DNA of 64,000 nucleotides from Chryseobacterium endalhagicum. GTDB taxonomy: Bacteria; Bacteroidota; Bacteroidia; Flavobacteriales; Weeksellaceae. This document shows positions 1 to 8,648 of this stretch, one piece after another. Each line of letters starts with the position of its first letter. Position 1 is the first letter of the stretch. Under the pieces are notes generated by a model. The model made no database searches. It saw nothing but the letters and a program-made list of their open reading frames with translations, and was not told where the DNA came from. The translations under genes and the position numbers were made by a program. The stretch spans positions 1,191,856-1,255,855 of the forward strand of contig NZ_JAELVM010000001.1 of the NCBI RefSeq assembly GCF_016745235.1, written 5' to 3'.

Positions 1-69
1 GATTTAATCCGATGCAATCAATGGATAATAGAAGAATCAAATGATTTAATAGATATGATGAGAAAATAA
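1..69 (+). CDS. 3' end of an unidentified gene (partial)
   Basis: An open frame enters from the left edge and stops at 67-69, giving 22 residues that end in DLIDMMRK. It is too short to identify. It may belong to an intact upstream gene or to the decayed DNA that follows directly. Confidence 0.25.
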   Translation, partial: DLIRCNQWIIEESNDLIDMMRK

Positions 70-72
70 ATA

Positions 73-174
73 GCTTTATTTTATGTCATTCAAAATACTG
101 TAGCTACTTATTTTTCAAGATTCAAATTTGTTCTTAAAAATCATACAGGAATAGTTAGTCCTACTATATTTTAA
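73..174 (+). pseudogene. possible remnant of an AraC-type DNA-binding domain
   Basis: The frame encodes about 33 residues containing YFSRFK, then KNHTG and SPTIF. This resembles the last helix-turn-helix of AraC regulators (YFSRxFKKxTGxSPxxFR) with small insertions. There is no start codon and no first helix-turn-helix, so it would be a dead fragment. The similarity is by eye and short. Confidence 0.28.
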
Positions 175-329
175 ACCTGACTGGCTTTTCTTTGCTGACT
201 TCTTTCTTTTATAGTATCTACAGCCAGATAAACCACAGGAATCAAATCAATGTTAGCAGCATAGAGCTGGTCAGCCCACCTATCAGTACCCAAGCTAATC
301 CGTTTTTCCATTCTGCTCCTGCTCCAGAG
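171..329 (-). pseudogene. C-terminal remnant of an RND (AcrB-type) efflux transporter, frameshifted
   Basis: On the minus strand one frame reads AEWKNGLAWVLIGGLTSSML and, after a break near 241-248, the next frame reads DLIPVVYLAVDTIKER and stops at 171-173. Together these match the last transmembrane helix of AcrB/CusA-type RND permeases (EWxxGLAWVLIGGLTSSxLLTLxxxPVVYL). Restoring one base in the T run near 245 would rejoin them. Nothing RND-like lies upstream of about 329, so only roughly the last 50 residues of a protein of about 1000 remain. It cannot be functional. Confidence 0.65.
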
Positions 330-484
330 GTTTACCCATTCAAGGCGCTTTTTTACCTCATTTTTCATTACTGCTGATTTATGTTAAAACTGGTAGTTCT
401 ACCATCATTTTAACATAAAATTATTGAAAGGATCTATATGAATCCCACAAATTACTCAATCATAATATATTGAAAAGACAACGC

Positions 485-2104
485 TCAAATGTTTTTATCC
501 TTCTTCAGGTTTTCAATAAAATAGGAAGGAGTGAAACCTGTTATCTTTTTGAAATGGATTACAAAGACCTGGCTGGAAGCAAAGCCACATTCCTCTGCAA
601 GGTAGGTAATCTTATATTCCCTGTAACGTGGGTCTTCTACGAGCTTATGAGTGATATAGCTGATCCTTAACCCATTTATGTAATCATTGAAACTTTTTTC
701 TCTGTGGATTTTAATGATCTCTGAAAGATATGTAGTATTAGTGTTCAGTTGCCCTGCCAGATAAGGCAAGTTGATATTCTTCTTCAGAAATTTACCTGAC
801 ATCTCAAACTTATCCAGCTTTTGTAGAATGGATTTTGCTGTCTCATCGGTAATGCTTACAAGTGATTTGCTTCCATTCTCGTTACTCAATTTCTGAAACT
901 CTTTACGCTCGGCTTTCTGAGTGTTTTCTTCTCTTATTTTAGTGATCAGTTCATCATATTTTTTGTGGGAGAGTTTACTTTTTCTTCTCCAGTATGTCCA
1001 ACCCGTCAAAGTGAATACAAGAAGGATCACCGCAGAAACTATAAATATACTCCTCACGGTATTCGTTTTTTCTTTTTCTTTATTCTCTATGATTATTTTT
1101 ACAGGAGTATTAATCCCTCTTTTTTCAGCATTTATTATACTGTCATTGAGTTTCATGTAAAAATCGGTATATTTCTTAGCATTTTGTTTATCACCTTTTG
1201 CTTCGCTAGCTCTATATAAGATTTCAAAAAGATCTCTTCTTACTTCTGGTAAATGACCTTCTTTTTCAAGTACAATCCCTCTTTGAGCATATACCATACT
1301 GCTGTCATATTTTTTCTGACTAAGGAAAAGCTTGGCCATTGAAGTGTGCGCCATAAGTGGAACAGGATTATTAAATTTATACTTTTTACAAATCACTAAA
1401 GCTTTATAGAAATAGTTCTGTGCTTCCTCTGTTTTTTTCTGCCGGGAACTTGTAGCTCCTAAGTTTACATAAATATTAGATAACTGCGCATTTTTTCTCA
1501 TCGCAATATTCTTATTTGTCTCACTTAATTGTTGGATTGCCCATAATTGCTTTAGGTAATATTTTTTTACCTTATCCAAATTGGGAGCAGATTCCCCTTT
1601 CATTGTTTCAACATATGCCAACCCGTCATATATTGCACTCAACGTGTAATATCTTTTGTCTTTATCTTCAATCTTTAGACTGTGTTTTAATGCTCTATTC
1701 AAACAATTTTCAGATTCATCGAGAAGACCTAAATATGAATACGAAGATGCTAGATTTGAATAGTTTGCAGAAATAAAAAACTCATCTTTTATATTCTTGA
1801 CCAATTCCTCATTTTCTTGACCTAATAAAGTCGCCTCTTTGTATTTTCCGCTTCCGTTAAAAGCTAACATCAGAAATATATTGCAGCGGAATACACCATA
1901 ATCATAGTCAATTTTTTTTGCTTTTTGCTTCGCTTTTTGCGCCTCTTTAATGAGCAATGGAGTATTTCCGGAGAACTCTAATTGGCTAAGTTCGCGGATT
2001 TCTTTTTTTCGAAAGCTATATTCCGCTTTCAATTGTTCTTTATTAATATTAGAGCAAGAAATTCCGAAAATCAGTAACAATAGAAAATAAAAGTTTTTAG
2101 ACAT
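485..2104 (-). CDS. membrane-anchored TPR / AraC-family transcriptional regulator
   Basis: This 539-residue protein starts with a lipoprotein-like signal (LLLLIFGISC). Tetratricopeptide-like helical repeats follow, from about residue 40 to 330, with YxxLG and A/YxxAL patterns. One transmembrane helix lies near 350-375 (SIFIVSAVILLVFTL), and an AraC helix-turn-helix domain occupies about 430-535 (YLAEECGFASSQVFVIHFKK). The expected topology is a periplasmic TPR sensor, a membrane helix and a cytoplasmic DNA-binding domain, an architecture common in Flavobacteriia. Ligand and targets are unknown. A possible 28-residue peptide gene lies just upstream on the same strand. Confidence 0.88.
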   Translation of the reverse strand: MSKNFYFLLLLIFGISCSNINKEQLKAEYSFRKKEIRELSQLEFSGNTPLLIKEAQKAKQKAKKIDYDYGVFRCNIFLMLAFNGSGKYKEATLLGQENEELVKNIKDEFFISANYSNLASSYSYLGLLDESENCLNRALKHSLKIEDKDKRYYTLSAIYDGLAYVETMKGESAPNLDKVKKYYLKQLWAIQQLSETNKNIAMRKNAQLSNIYVNLGATSSRQKKTEEAQNYFYKALVICKKYKFNNPVPLMAHTSMAKLFLSQKKYDSSMVYAQRGIVLEKEGHLPEVRRDLFEILYRASEAKGDKQNAKKYTDFYMKLNDSIINAEKRGINTPVKIIIENKEKEKTNTVRSIFIVSAVILLVFTLTGWTYWRRKSKLSHKKYDELITKIREENTQKAERKEFQKLSNENGSKSLVSITDETAKSILQKLDKFEMSGKFLKKNINLPYLAGQLNTNTTYLSEIIKIHREKSFNDYINGLRISYITHKLVEDPRYREYKITYLAEECGFASSQVFVIHFKKITGFTPSYFIENLKKDKNI

Positions 2105-2192
2105 AATTCTTAAATCTGTTTAATACAATTTAATATTTTTTTCAATTTCATCTACAAAGAGTAAATGTTCTCATAATTCTGGAAAACATTTC

Positions 2193-2279
2193 TTAAGCAG
2201 ATCCATTTTCTTGCTGTACTGATTGCAGACTTAGGGTAAAAAGAAAAAAGACAGAGAATACATAGAAAAATAATTTCAT
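2193..2279 (-). CDS. possible small secreted peptide (28 aa)
   Basis: ATG at 2277-2279 opens a 28-codon frame whose product is a hydrophobic signal-like stretch (MKLFFYVFSVFFLFTLSLQS) followed by VQQENGSA. It lies 88 bp upstream of the TPR/AraC regulator and on the same strand. It could be a small exported peptide, a leader, or the relic N-terminus of a lost exported protein. No homologue is recognised. Confidence 0.3.
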   Translation of the reverse strand: MKLFFYVFSVFFLFTLSLQSVQQENGSA

Positions 2280-2509
2280 GAAAAATAAATTAGTAAGTTG
2301 AAGTTATTTCATTTGGTAATACAAATGTATAGATTCCTTTCTCTTTAAGTCATATTTTTAATAGAATATTTTAATTATTTATTCCAATCTTTTGCAACAA
2401 TAACTATCTGATTAATTACTACTTACACTATAAAAAACACTTCACATATATTTCTATCAATTTAAACCAAATTACTTGGCATAAATTAAATATTGCTTCC
2501 ATAATTGTT

Positions 2510-2541
2510 TTGCACCAACTAGGAAACTTCAATTACATTTG
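2510..2541 (+). promoter_or_regulatory. promoter of the adhesin-like gene
   Basis: TTG at 2510-2512 and TACATTTG at 2534-2541 are 21 bp apart, matching the Bacteroidetes -33/-7 consensus. Transcription from here leaves a 5' leader of about 175 nt before the ATG at 2725. Confidence 0.55.
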
Positions 2542-2724
2542 CGTCATAAATCATGAGAAAGAACTTAATCTATTACCTTTAACCCTTACCCCTCATTCAG
2601 GTTTTACTACAACTTTCATAAGTGACTTTAATATTTGATTAAGCAGGGAGATCATACCTTCCCTTCTTTTAAAAAAAACAATAACACAATCAATATAGAT
2701 CAACCCTTAAAACCCAAATCAAAC

Positions 2725-4095
2725 ATGAAAATTTATTTATTCTTAGGAGCTTTAAGCTTCTCAATGCCTCTCTTCTCTCAAGTAGGCATTAATACTGAAA
2801 CTCCAAAAGCCACACTTGATGTAGTGGGAAAACCAACAGAACCTACTGCCCTAGATGGCATCCTCGCACCAAGGCTTACAGGTGATGAGTTGGCTACCAA
2901 AACGTATACCACAGCTCAAACAGGGGCCATTATCTATGCTACAGCATCAGCAGCTTCCCTTTCTGGACAGGTAGTAAATGTAGATGCAGCGGGCTATTAC
3001 TACTTTGATGGATCAGTGTGGCGGGTATTCACTGGATCGGGGCCGTCTAGTACACCAGACATAAATATCTATAAAGACAATGGCACACTGACATCGGATC
3101 GGACTGTCACACAGGACGGAAAATTTTTGAGATTTTCAAACATACAGAATACAACTTTCAATAATGGGTCTGGTGGATTAGTTCAAAGCTCAGGAAGTGG
3201 AAGTAGGGCTTCAATAGGGTTAACAAATAATGGAGCTAGTCAATTTCAGTTGTATTCCGACACCAATAGCGCTACGCAGATGTATGCTTTGGGTGCTTCT
3301 ACTGCACTTAATATAGGAACACATTTAAATTCTGGATCGGCAGCGCCGATTCGATTTATCACAAGCGCAGGAGGAGGTGCTGCGGGGAATGAAAAGATGA
3401 TTATTACAGGGGGGGGGAATGTGGGTATAAGCAGTAATACCCCTACAGAAAGATTTGATGTTAGTGGCATTGCCCGGTTTAGAAGCCTTCCACTAAATGG
3501 TGCTGCAAATGCTATCTATACAACCCCTGGAGGTACAGCATCTACTACCCAAAACCAAACTTTTACTGCTGCCAGAACAGTAGTTGCAGATGCAAATGGT
3601 GTGCTTGGATATGTTGAAGGAGTGCCAACAGATGCAGGAACATCAAAAGTACTTGTACTTGCAAATGCACCAGGAACACAGAATGTGCAAGGGCAATTTA
3701 TTCCTAATGCTGCCATTGGTCAGTTTACAAACGAAGGCCTCGATATTCATAATGCATGGACGAATAATGTTTTTACAGTTCCATCTGGTATGGATGGAGT
3801 CTACATAATAGTCATGCAAAATTCTAATAGACATACAAGTACGGGAACAGCAACACCTACATGGCATACAGCGGCGTATTATGAAAGAAGTACTGATGGA
3901 GGAACAAGCTGGAGTACAATGATAAAACATACATATTCTGATCTTGCTGGTACTATTGTAGACAATGGCAATACTTTATACTGGACAGGATTTTTAAATT
4001 CCGGAGACAGAGTAAGGGTTCGTTTCAGCTGTAATGCTACTACCAATAATATTGTAGACTACGGAGGTATTTCCATCACTAAACTGGCTCAGTAA
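2725..4095 (+). CDS. secreted adhesin-like protein with C-terminal jelly-roll-like domain
   Basis: The chosen ATG at 2725 gives 456 residues beginning with a signal peptide (MKIYLFLGALSFSMPLFSQ). The motif VGINTETPKATLDVVG follows, typical of flavobacterial surface proteins. A longer frame back to a TTG at 2635 would bury the signal peptide and is rejected. The middle is rich in Gly, Ser, Thr and Asn, like phage-tail-fibre or autotransporter stalks. The last 130 residues (TVPSGMDGVYIIVMQ, then WSTMIKHTY, ending VDYGGISITKLAQ) resemble a C1q/TNF-like beta-sandwich. Expected outside the cell; ligand unknown. Confidence 0.75.
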   Translation: MKIYLFLGALSFSMPLFSQVGINTETPKATLDVVGKPTEPTALDGILAPRLTGDELATKTYTTAQTGAIIYATASAASLSGQVVNVDAAGYYYFDGSVWRVFTGSGPSSTPDINIYKDNGTLTSDRTVTQDGKFLRFSNIQNTTFNNGSGGLVQSSGSGSRASIGLTNNGASQFQLYSDTNSATQMYALGASTALNIGTHLNSGSAAPIRFITSAGGGAAGNEKMIITGGGNVGISSNTPTERFDVSGIARFRSLPLNGAANAIYTTPGGTASTTQNQTFTAARTVVADANGVLGYVEGVPTDAGTSKVLVLANAPGTQNVQGQFIPNAAIGQFTNEGLDIHNAWTNNVFTVPSGMDGVYIIVMQNSNRHTSTGTATPTWHTAAYYERSTDGGTSWSTMIKHTYSDLAGTIVDNGNTLYWTGFLNSGDRVRVRFSCNATTNNIVDYGGISITKLAQ

Positions 4096-4108
4096 GGCTA
4101 AAATAAAA

Positions 4109-4720
4109 TTGTTAATTTACAACCTAACCATCAAAAGTAAGGAAGAAGTGATTTCATTACTTGTCTTTACTTATAGCCTCTTTGTATGGTTATTTATCAA
4201 TATACTGCCCGGTAAATTAGGACTAGCCAACTTCAATGTCAGTATTTCAATGAAGGACGTCACAGAAAGTGTTCTTATCTATTTGGGTATTCCTTTTCTG
4301 ACCGGCTTCCTAAGCTGATATATCTTAGTTAAATCAAAAGGTATAGAATGGTACAATAGAAAATTTGTACCCACAATAAACCGCAGTTGATATGTTGGCT
4401 CTAGATAAGGATGATGTAACGGATTGTTTGATGGGTACCGGAATTAATTACCCAAGCAAAATGCATTTCAGGAATTTCGTGAACATGACGGATTTCTTAC
4501 ATGTAGAAACGACGAGGGTCAAAATACGCGGATAAGTGCAGCAATGATCACCAAAATACATCCGAGTAATTGGAGGGATTCAGATTATTGGATTTTTGAA
4601 AATGAAATGGCAATACTTCCTATAAATTTAAGGAATTCATCACTAATCACCAGATTTATTCAAGATGGTATAATTTATAGAACCAGCGGGAAATCCTTTA
4701 GTGATATCATTGTTTACTGA
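4109..4720 (+). pseudogene. broken gene remnants, family unknown
   Basis: Three coding-like pieces lie in line but are interrupted. Frame 4109-4318 has a membrane-like helix (LLVFTYSLFVWLFINIL) and no ATG near its start; after its stop the same frame continues for 24 codons (VKSKGIEWYNRKFVPTINRS). A second piece starts with ATG at 4392 (MLALDKDDVTDCLMGTGINY). It joins by a shift near 4455 to a frame ending at 4718-4720 (NEMAILPINLRNSSLITRF). The run of stops and shifts suggests decay of one or two small genes; no family is recognised. Confidence 0.4.
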
Positions 4721-4767
4721 AATGATCTTACTGACATTGAGATCGATTTGAAATGTCTTTTCAATTA

Positions 4768-4983
4768 TTAATGAGTTATTTTTAGAATATCACTACCTTT
4801 GTAATAAATATTATTAGTTTGTGGGATTCTGTTACCCCATTGTCCCTCAGAAAGCATAAATATCTGTTTATCAGTTATTTTTACTTTTTGTATCGGCAAA
4901 TAGATAGTTAGAATAGAATAAAACAAACCAAACCAAAAATATATTAAACAGCAGATTATGAGAATGTCTGTAAAAGTTGTCAT
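4768..4983 (-). CDS. small membrane protein of unknown function
   Basis: A 71-residue product has one strong N-terminal membrane helix (ILIICCLIYFWFGLFYSILTI) followed by a polar tail (QKVKITDKQIFMLSEGQWG). It begins with ATG and is followed by the DJ-1 operon on the same strand. It may be a real small inner-membrane protein or another relic, given the broken gene next to it. Confidence 0.4.
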   Translation of the reverse strand: MTTFTDILIICCLIYFWFGLFYSILTIYLPIQKVKITDKQIFMLSEGQWGNRIPQTNNIYYKGSDILKITH

Positions 4984-5050
4984 GAATTTGGTTTGTTTTA
5001 TTTCAATTTATTTTTCCAACCAATAATATTTTACTTTCTTCACCAGGTTT

Positions 5051-5842
5051 TTACTTCCAATTTTTAATTTTATCTAAAAGCTTTTCTCCAAGTTCTTTTG
5101 CACTATAGGGGTCTTGTCCTGTTATCAGTTCTCTATCGTTAATAACGTTACTCAAGCTTAACATTTTTGTGTGCACAATTCCTCCCAGTCTTTCAAGAAT
5201 TTTCACGGGATAATCGGGCATATGTCCACCAATACCAAAAAAGGGAATATCCTCTGTTATATATTCTGCGGCCATACTCACACATGTCATGTTATATCCA
5301 TCATAAATCCATTTGTCATTAACAAACGGAGCAGATCCTAATGCTGCGGATCCATGGCAAATAGCAGCCGTAATTTTGTTGTTATTGTGGAAATGAAATA
5401 GTAATTTTCCGGTTTCTTTATTGTAATTATTATTTACAAGCCAATCAGTGTGTAAAACATCTGTCATTGGGGCATGACCTCCAGGGATAAAAAGAACGTC
5501 ATAGCTGTTTAATTTTTCTTTGTCGTTCAATAAATCCGACAATTTTTGTGGAGAGCCTATTCCTAAATCCTGTAATTTAGTATCAAAATAACGTTTTGCA
5601 TGCTCCATCCTTTTTTTTGAAAGTCCCCAATTGCTGAGATTATACGATTTTTCATCTATTATACAGCCTTTGCCGTCAGGACTTACAAATTCTATTTCAT
5701 GACCAGCCTCAATCAGTGGTTCAATCGGATCAACCAATTCTCCGAGGAAAATACCTACATTATGAGTTCCGCCTTCTTTAAGAGGAATTTTTGTCGCTGA
5801 AGAAGTGTAAACTAAAATTTTATTTCTTCTCATTTTTATCAT
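5051..5842 (-). CDS. DJ-1/PfpI-family protein, Hsp31-like
   Basis: The 263-residue protein has the DJ-1 nucleophile elbow AAICHGSAAL with a reactive cysteine, the early GGTHNVGIFLGELVDP segment carrying the partner glutamate, and VLFIPGGHAPM. Length and insertions fit the Hsp31/HchA or glyoxalase III branch, whose members handle glyoxals or act as holdases. The initiator could be residue 1 or residue 4 (both Met). It lies 24 bp downstream of the ABM monooxygenase and behind an AraC regulator, probably as one unit for electrophile or redox stress. Exact substrate unknown. Confidence 0.85.
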   Translation of the reverse strand: MIKMRRNKILVYTSSATKIPLKEGGTHNVGIFLGELVDPIEPLIEAGHEIEFVSPDGKGCIIDEKSYNLSNWGLSKKRMEHAKRYFDTKLQDLGIGSPQKLSDLLNDKEKLNSYDVLFIPGGHAPMTDVLHTDWLVNNNYNKETGKLLFHFHNNNKITAAICHGSAALGSAPFVNDKWIYDGYNMTCVSMAAEYITEDIPFFGIGGHMPDYPVKILERLGGIVHTKMLSLSNVINDRELITGQDPYSAKELGEKLLDKIKNWK

Positions 5843-5866
5843 TTTTTATTGTTATAAAATAAATAA

Positions 5867-6157
5867 TTATTGCAATGGGGTGTAGAAATGACCCACTCTT
5901 ACAGAGAGAACAGGGTGTATTTTTTCAACAACAATTTGTTTGTAATGTTCGTTTTGCAGATGTTGAAGAAATGCCTCTTCCGACACATATTCTTCAAATA
6001 ATGTAAGTTTATATGGCTCTTCGATAGATTGAAATACCTTATAATTTACATTTCCTTTTTCCTGTAAAGTTTGCTTTTGGAGTTCGGGAATAAGTGTTAA
6101 AACATTTTCTAAATGTTCGGCCTGGACCTCCCAGCTTGCAATGACAATGGTGTTCAT
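5867..6157 (-). CDS. antibiotic biosynthesis monooxygenase (ABM) domain protein
   Basis: This 96-residue dimeric alpha/beta-barrel type protein matches the YgiN-like ABM family: VIASWEVQAEHLENVLTLIP, NYKVFQSIEEPYKLTLFEEY and HLQNEHYKQIV are the usual core strands and helix. Members oxidise quinols or small aromatics without cofactor, or simply bind them. It sits between the AraC regulator (81 bp upstream) and the DJ-1 gene (24 bp downstream). Confidence 0.82.
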   Translation of the reverse strand: MNTIVIASWEVQAEHLENVLTLIPELQKQTLQEKGNVNYKVFQSIEEPYKLTLFEEYVSEEAFLQHLQNEHYKQIVVEKIHPVLSVRVGHFYTPLQ

Positions 6158-6238
6158 TTCTTTTTGTTTTTGATAAACTAAAGATATGATGTGCTACTTG
6201 ATCCTGTGTTGTAAGAATTAAAGTTAAAAGTGTAAAAA

Positions 6239-7177
6239 TCAAAGCCGCGTAGATTTCCTATACTGCAAAGGTGTAATTTTCTCCCACTTTTTAAAGAAAT
6301 TAGCAAAATGAGAAGGTTCTTTAAAAGATAAGCGATATGCAATTTCCTTAATAGAATACTCAGTTTGTACCAATAAGGTTTTAGCGGCTGCTAAAAGTGC
6401 TGTATGTATATGTTCTTGAGCGGTTTTACCTGTATATTTCTTAAGTGTGGCACTCAAATGATTCGGGTGTGTAGAAAGTTTATCCGCAAAATAAGCTACA
6501 GAAAAATCCCTGCTTTCTAATGAATGAATATCTTTTTTCACTTGTGCCAGGAAATTATCTATCAGTCTATCCCTTACAGTTTCGACGGTAGATACTAACT
6601 CTTTGTCTGAAATCAATGAATTTTCATACATCTGTTTGGTATGTAACAGCAGTATTTTTATATAGGCAGCAATTAGATTAAATTGTTCAGTTGACTTGGT
6701 CTGATAAAGCTGATGGATGTTTTCAAATACATTCGTCAGCTGGGCAACGTCTGTTTCATTTACATTAAGTGGAATGGCTTTGTCGAGTTGAAAAAAAGGA
6801 AAATCAAAAATAATATTTGCAAGTTCCTGATGCCGGTTAATAAAATTTTCAGTGAATATGACGGCATATTTTTTTGTCACCTCGGGATCAAAATTCCATG
6901 AAACGATCTGATATGGAGTTTTAATGTAGATGACGTTTTTTTTCTTAGTTGATCTTAAGAAACCCGAATTAAAAACACCTTCTCCTTCCAATAGAAGTGA
7001 AATAGCATAAAACCGATGTTTAAATGGTTTTGCTGGAGCTTTATAATGATCACCCTTGCTTTCAATTTTTTGAAAATGAATATCTGTATAAGGAAAAGGC
7101 TCAATCCCTAAGTACTGGCAAAGACCACTGAAATCATAAAATTCAGGAATATCGAATGTCGGTTCTTTACTGTCCAT
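6239..7177 (-). CDS. AraC-family transcriptional regulator
   Basis: The 312-residue cytoplasmic protein has an N-terminal cupin-like sensing half and a C-terminal double helix-turn-helix at about 210-310 (VAYFADKLSTHPNHLSATLK and IKEIAYRLSFKEPSHFANFF). It is the first gene of the minus-strand group leading into the ABM monooxygenase and DJ-1 genes, which it probably controls. The inducer is unknown. Confidence 0.9.
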   Translation of the reverse strand: MDSKEPTFDIPEFYDFSGLCQYLGIEPFPYTDIHFQKIESKGDHYKAPAKPFKHRFYAISLLLEGEGVFNSGFLRSTKKKNVIYIKTPYQIVSWNFDPEVTKKYAVIFTENFINRHQELANIIFDFPFFQLDKAIPLNVNETDVAQLTNVFENIHQLYQTKSTEQFNLIAAYIKILLLHTKQMYENSLISDKELVSTVETVRDRLIDNFLAQVKKDIHSLESRDFSVAYFADKLSTHPNHLSATLKKYTGKTAQEHIHTALLAAAKTLLVQTEYSIKEIAYRLSFKEPSHFANFFKKWEKITPLQYRKSTRL

Positions 7178-7286
7178 TTATTCTTATCAGGTTTTGGTTA
7201 TGGTAATCAATCCTCTTAGAAAATTTTTCTGAAAAACATTCCTGAGTCTCTCTATTTTGATTTCAATAGCTGGGAAGTCTTACATT

Positions 7287-7757
7287 TTATGATCTATTAT
7301 AAGTCGTAATCACAAACATAATCAAAGGCTCATCTCCTGTGTTTTCAATAGAATGATAGCCTATAGAATTAATGGCTGTAATATCTCCCTTTTGTAGCAT
7401 TTTTCTGCGTTCCGGTCCCTCAGCTCCTGTTCTTTCACGGTATTCGCCGGTTCCATGGACTACCACATACAGTTCCTGTTCATTTCTTTGATTGTGGGTG
7501 TGAAATCCGGATTCATCTCCTTTGTCCAGTAAAACCATATAGGCGGCCAGACGGTTATTGGCCAGGTCTTTCTGATCGAACATCTGGATCATGTAGACTG
7601 TTCCGTTTCCGCCATACATGTTTTCACGTTTATCGATGCGGGTAAGGCTTCGTTCTTCCTTTTCAAAGGCCATTACATAAAGGCGGATATATTTTGAAAC
7701 TTCCTGTATAACGTGGTCAAACTCTGCTCCTTCAGATAATATAACGGTATCAGCCAT
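7287..7757 (-). CDS. cupin-domain protein
   Basis: A 156-residue protein with a central cupin barrel. Motif 1 is GFHTHNQRNEQELYVVVHGTG, which supplies two His and a Glu, and motif 2 is GDITAINSIGYHSIENTGD, which supplies another His, so a metal site is likely. The N-terminal 60 residues are helical and acidic. It follows the DUF1826-like gene on the same strand by 89 bp. Function could be enzymatic or sensory; no substrate is evident. Confidence 0.8.
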   Translation of the reverse strand: MADTVILSEGAEFDHVIQEVSKYIRLYVMAFEKEERSLTRIDKRENMYGGNGTVYMIQMFDQKDLANNRLAAYMVLLDKGDESGFHTHNQRNEQELYVVVHGTGEYRERTGAEGPERRKMLQKGDITAINSIGYHSIENTGDEPLIMFVITTYNRS

Positions 7758-7846
7758 GTGAGTTAAATGTTAGTTGATGATAATAGAGATCAATGTAGCG
7801 AAAATTATATAAGAATACAAGCGATATACATTAATTAAAGATTAAT

Positions 7847-8545
7847 CTAGCAGATCAGAAGCAGCCGGTATTCCCCATCATTCTCCACAGGAGCCCGGTG
7901 AACGCATGGCAATACTTTCTGATCGGGATGATCCACTGCAATTCTCCAAAGATGACCCTGGCCTAAATTGACAGGTTCAGCATCAGGCTTGGGCTGATAA
8001 TGTAAATCGAAGAAATATTCCTCCAAAAAGCTTTCAAATTCCTCTTCCGGGCCGTCGTGCAATGCTTTAAGTTTTTCGCGGATTTCAGGAATCAGGATTT
8101 TTTGTACAGCCTGATCATTGGGCAAAATATCACTCGCAGCACCATAATAAGTGCATAAAAAAGTATTGGTGCCAACAGGCGAACGGTCTACATGATAGGA
8201 ATATACATCTGTTGAAATAAAATCCAGCTCATCGTCCCGCTCATAATACTTCAGCAAATTAAGAGTAGGCAATGCCCCGAAATCTGTCAGGAGCTGTAAA
8301 TCATTCAAAATAATTTCCCTGGCAGTGTTCCCTTCTTCCGTTAGCTGTAAGACTAACAGATCTTCAATGGAAACTTCTGTAACGTTCTCTCTTAATTGAA
8401 GTTTCGAAACAATTTCTTTAAAATCTCCATCCAGTTTTCTGTCCCAGCAAATAGCATTCATACTACCTTCAAAAGCGGTATTGACAAGTTCAGAAAAAGT
8501 AGTCACCACACCAATTTGATGGCTGCCGAAAAATGTATTGTTCAT
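7847..8545 (-). CDS. DUF1826-like protein
   Basis: The 232-residue product carries the pattern I associate with DUF1826: a central YSYHVDRSPVGTNTFLCTYY with an HxD pair, and a C-terminal PCVHRAPVENDGEYRLLLIC with a further His. An HxD...H arrangement could bind a metal, but that is inference. No signal peptide or membrane segment is seen. It probably shares a transcript with the cupin gene. Confidence 0.6.
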   Translation of the reverse strand: MNNTFFGSHQIGVVTTFSELVNTAFEGSMNAICWDRKLDGDFKEIVSKLQLRENVTEVSIEDLLVLQLTEEGNTAREIILNDLQLLTDFGALPTLNLLKYYERDDELDFISTDVYSYHVDRSPVGTNTFLCTYYGAASDILPNDQAVQKILIPEIREKLKALHDGPEEEFESFLEEYFFDLHYQPKPDAEPVNLGQGHLWRIAVDHPDQKVLPCVHRAPVENDGEYRLLLIC

Positions 8546-8648
8546 ATGTTTAAATAAAGCTGCTTAACCATTAATCTTAATACAAAAATACTGAATAGAC
8601 CGGAGAATAAGCGTGAATTAAAAATAAACTGTCTTCCAAAATTAAAGG

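Noticed and set aside
171..368. Intact 65-residue gene on the minus strand, with a start resembling an IS transposase N-terminus
   Set aside because: Only about 13 residues are transposase-like, while the rest reads as an RND pump C-terminus in two frames; it is better explained as a frameshifted remnant.
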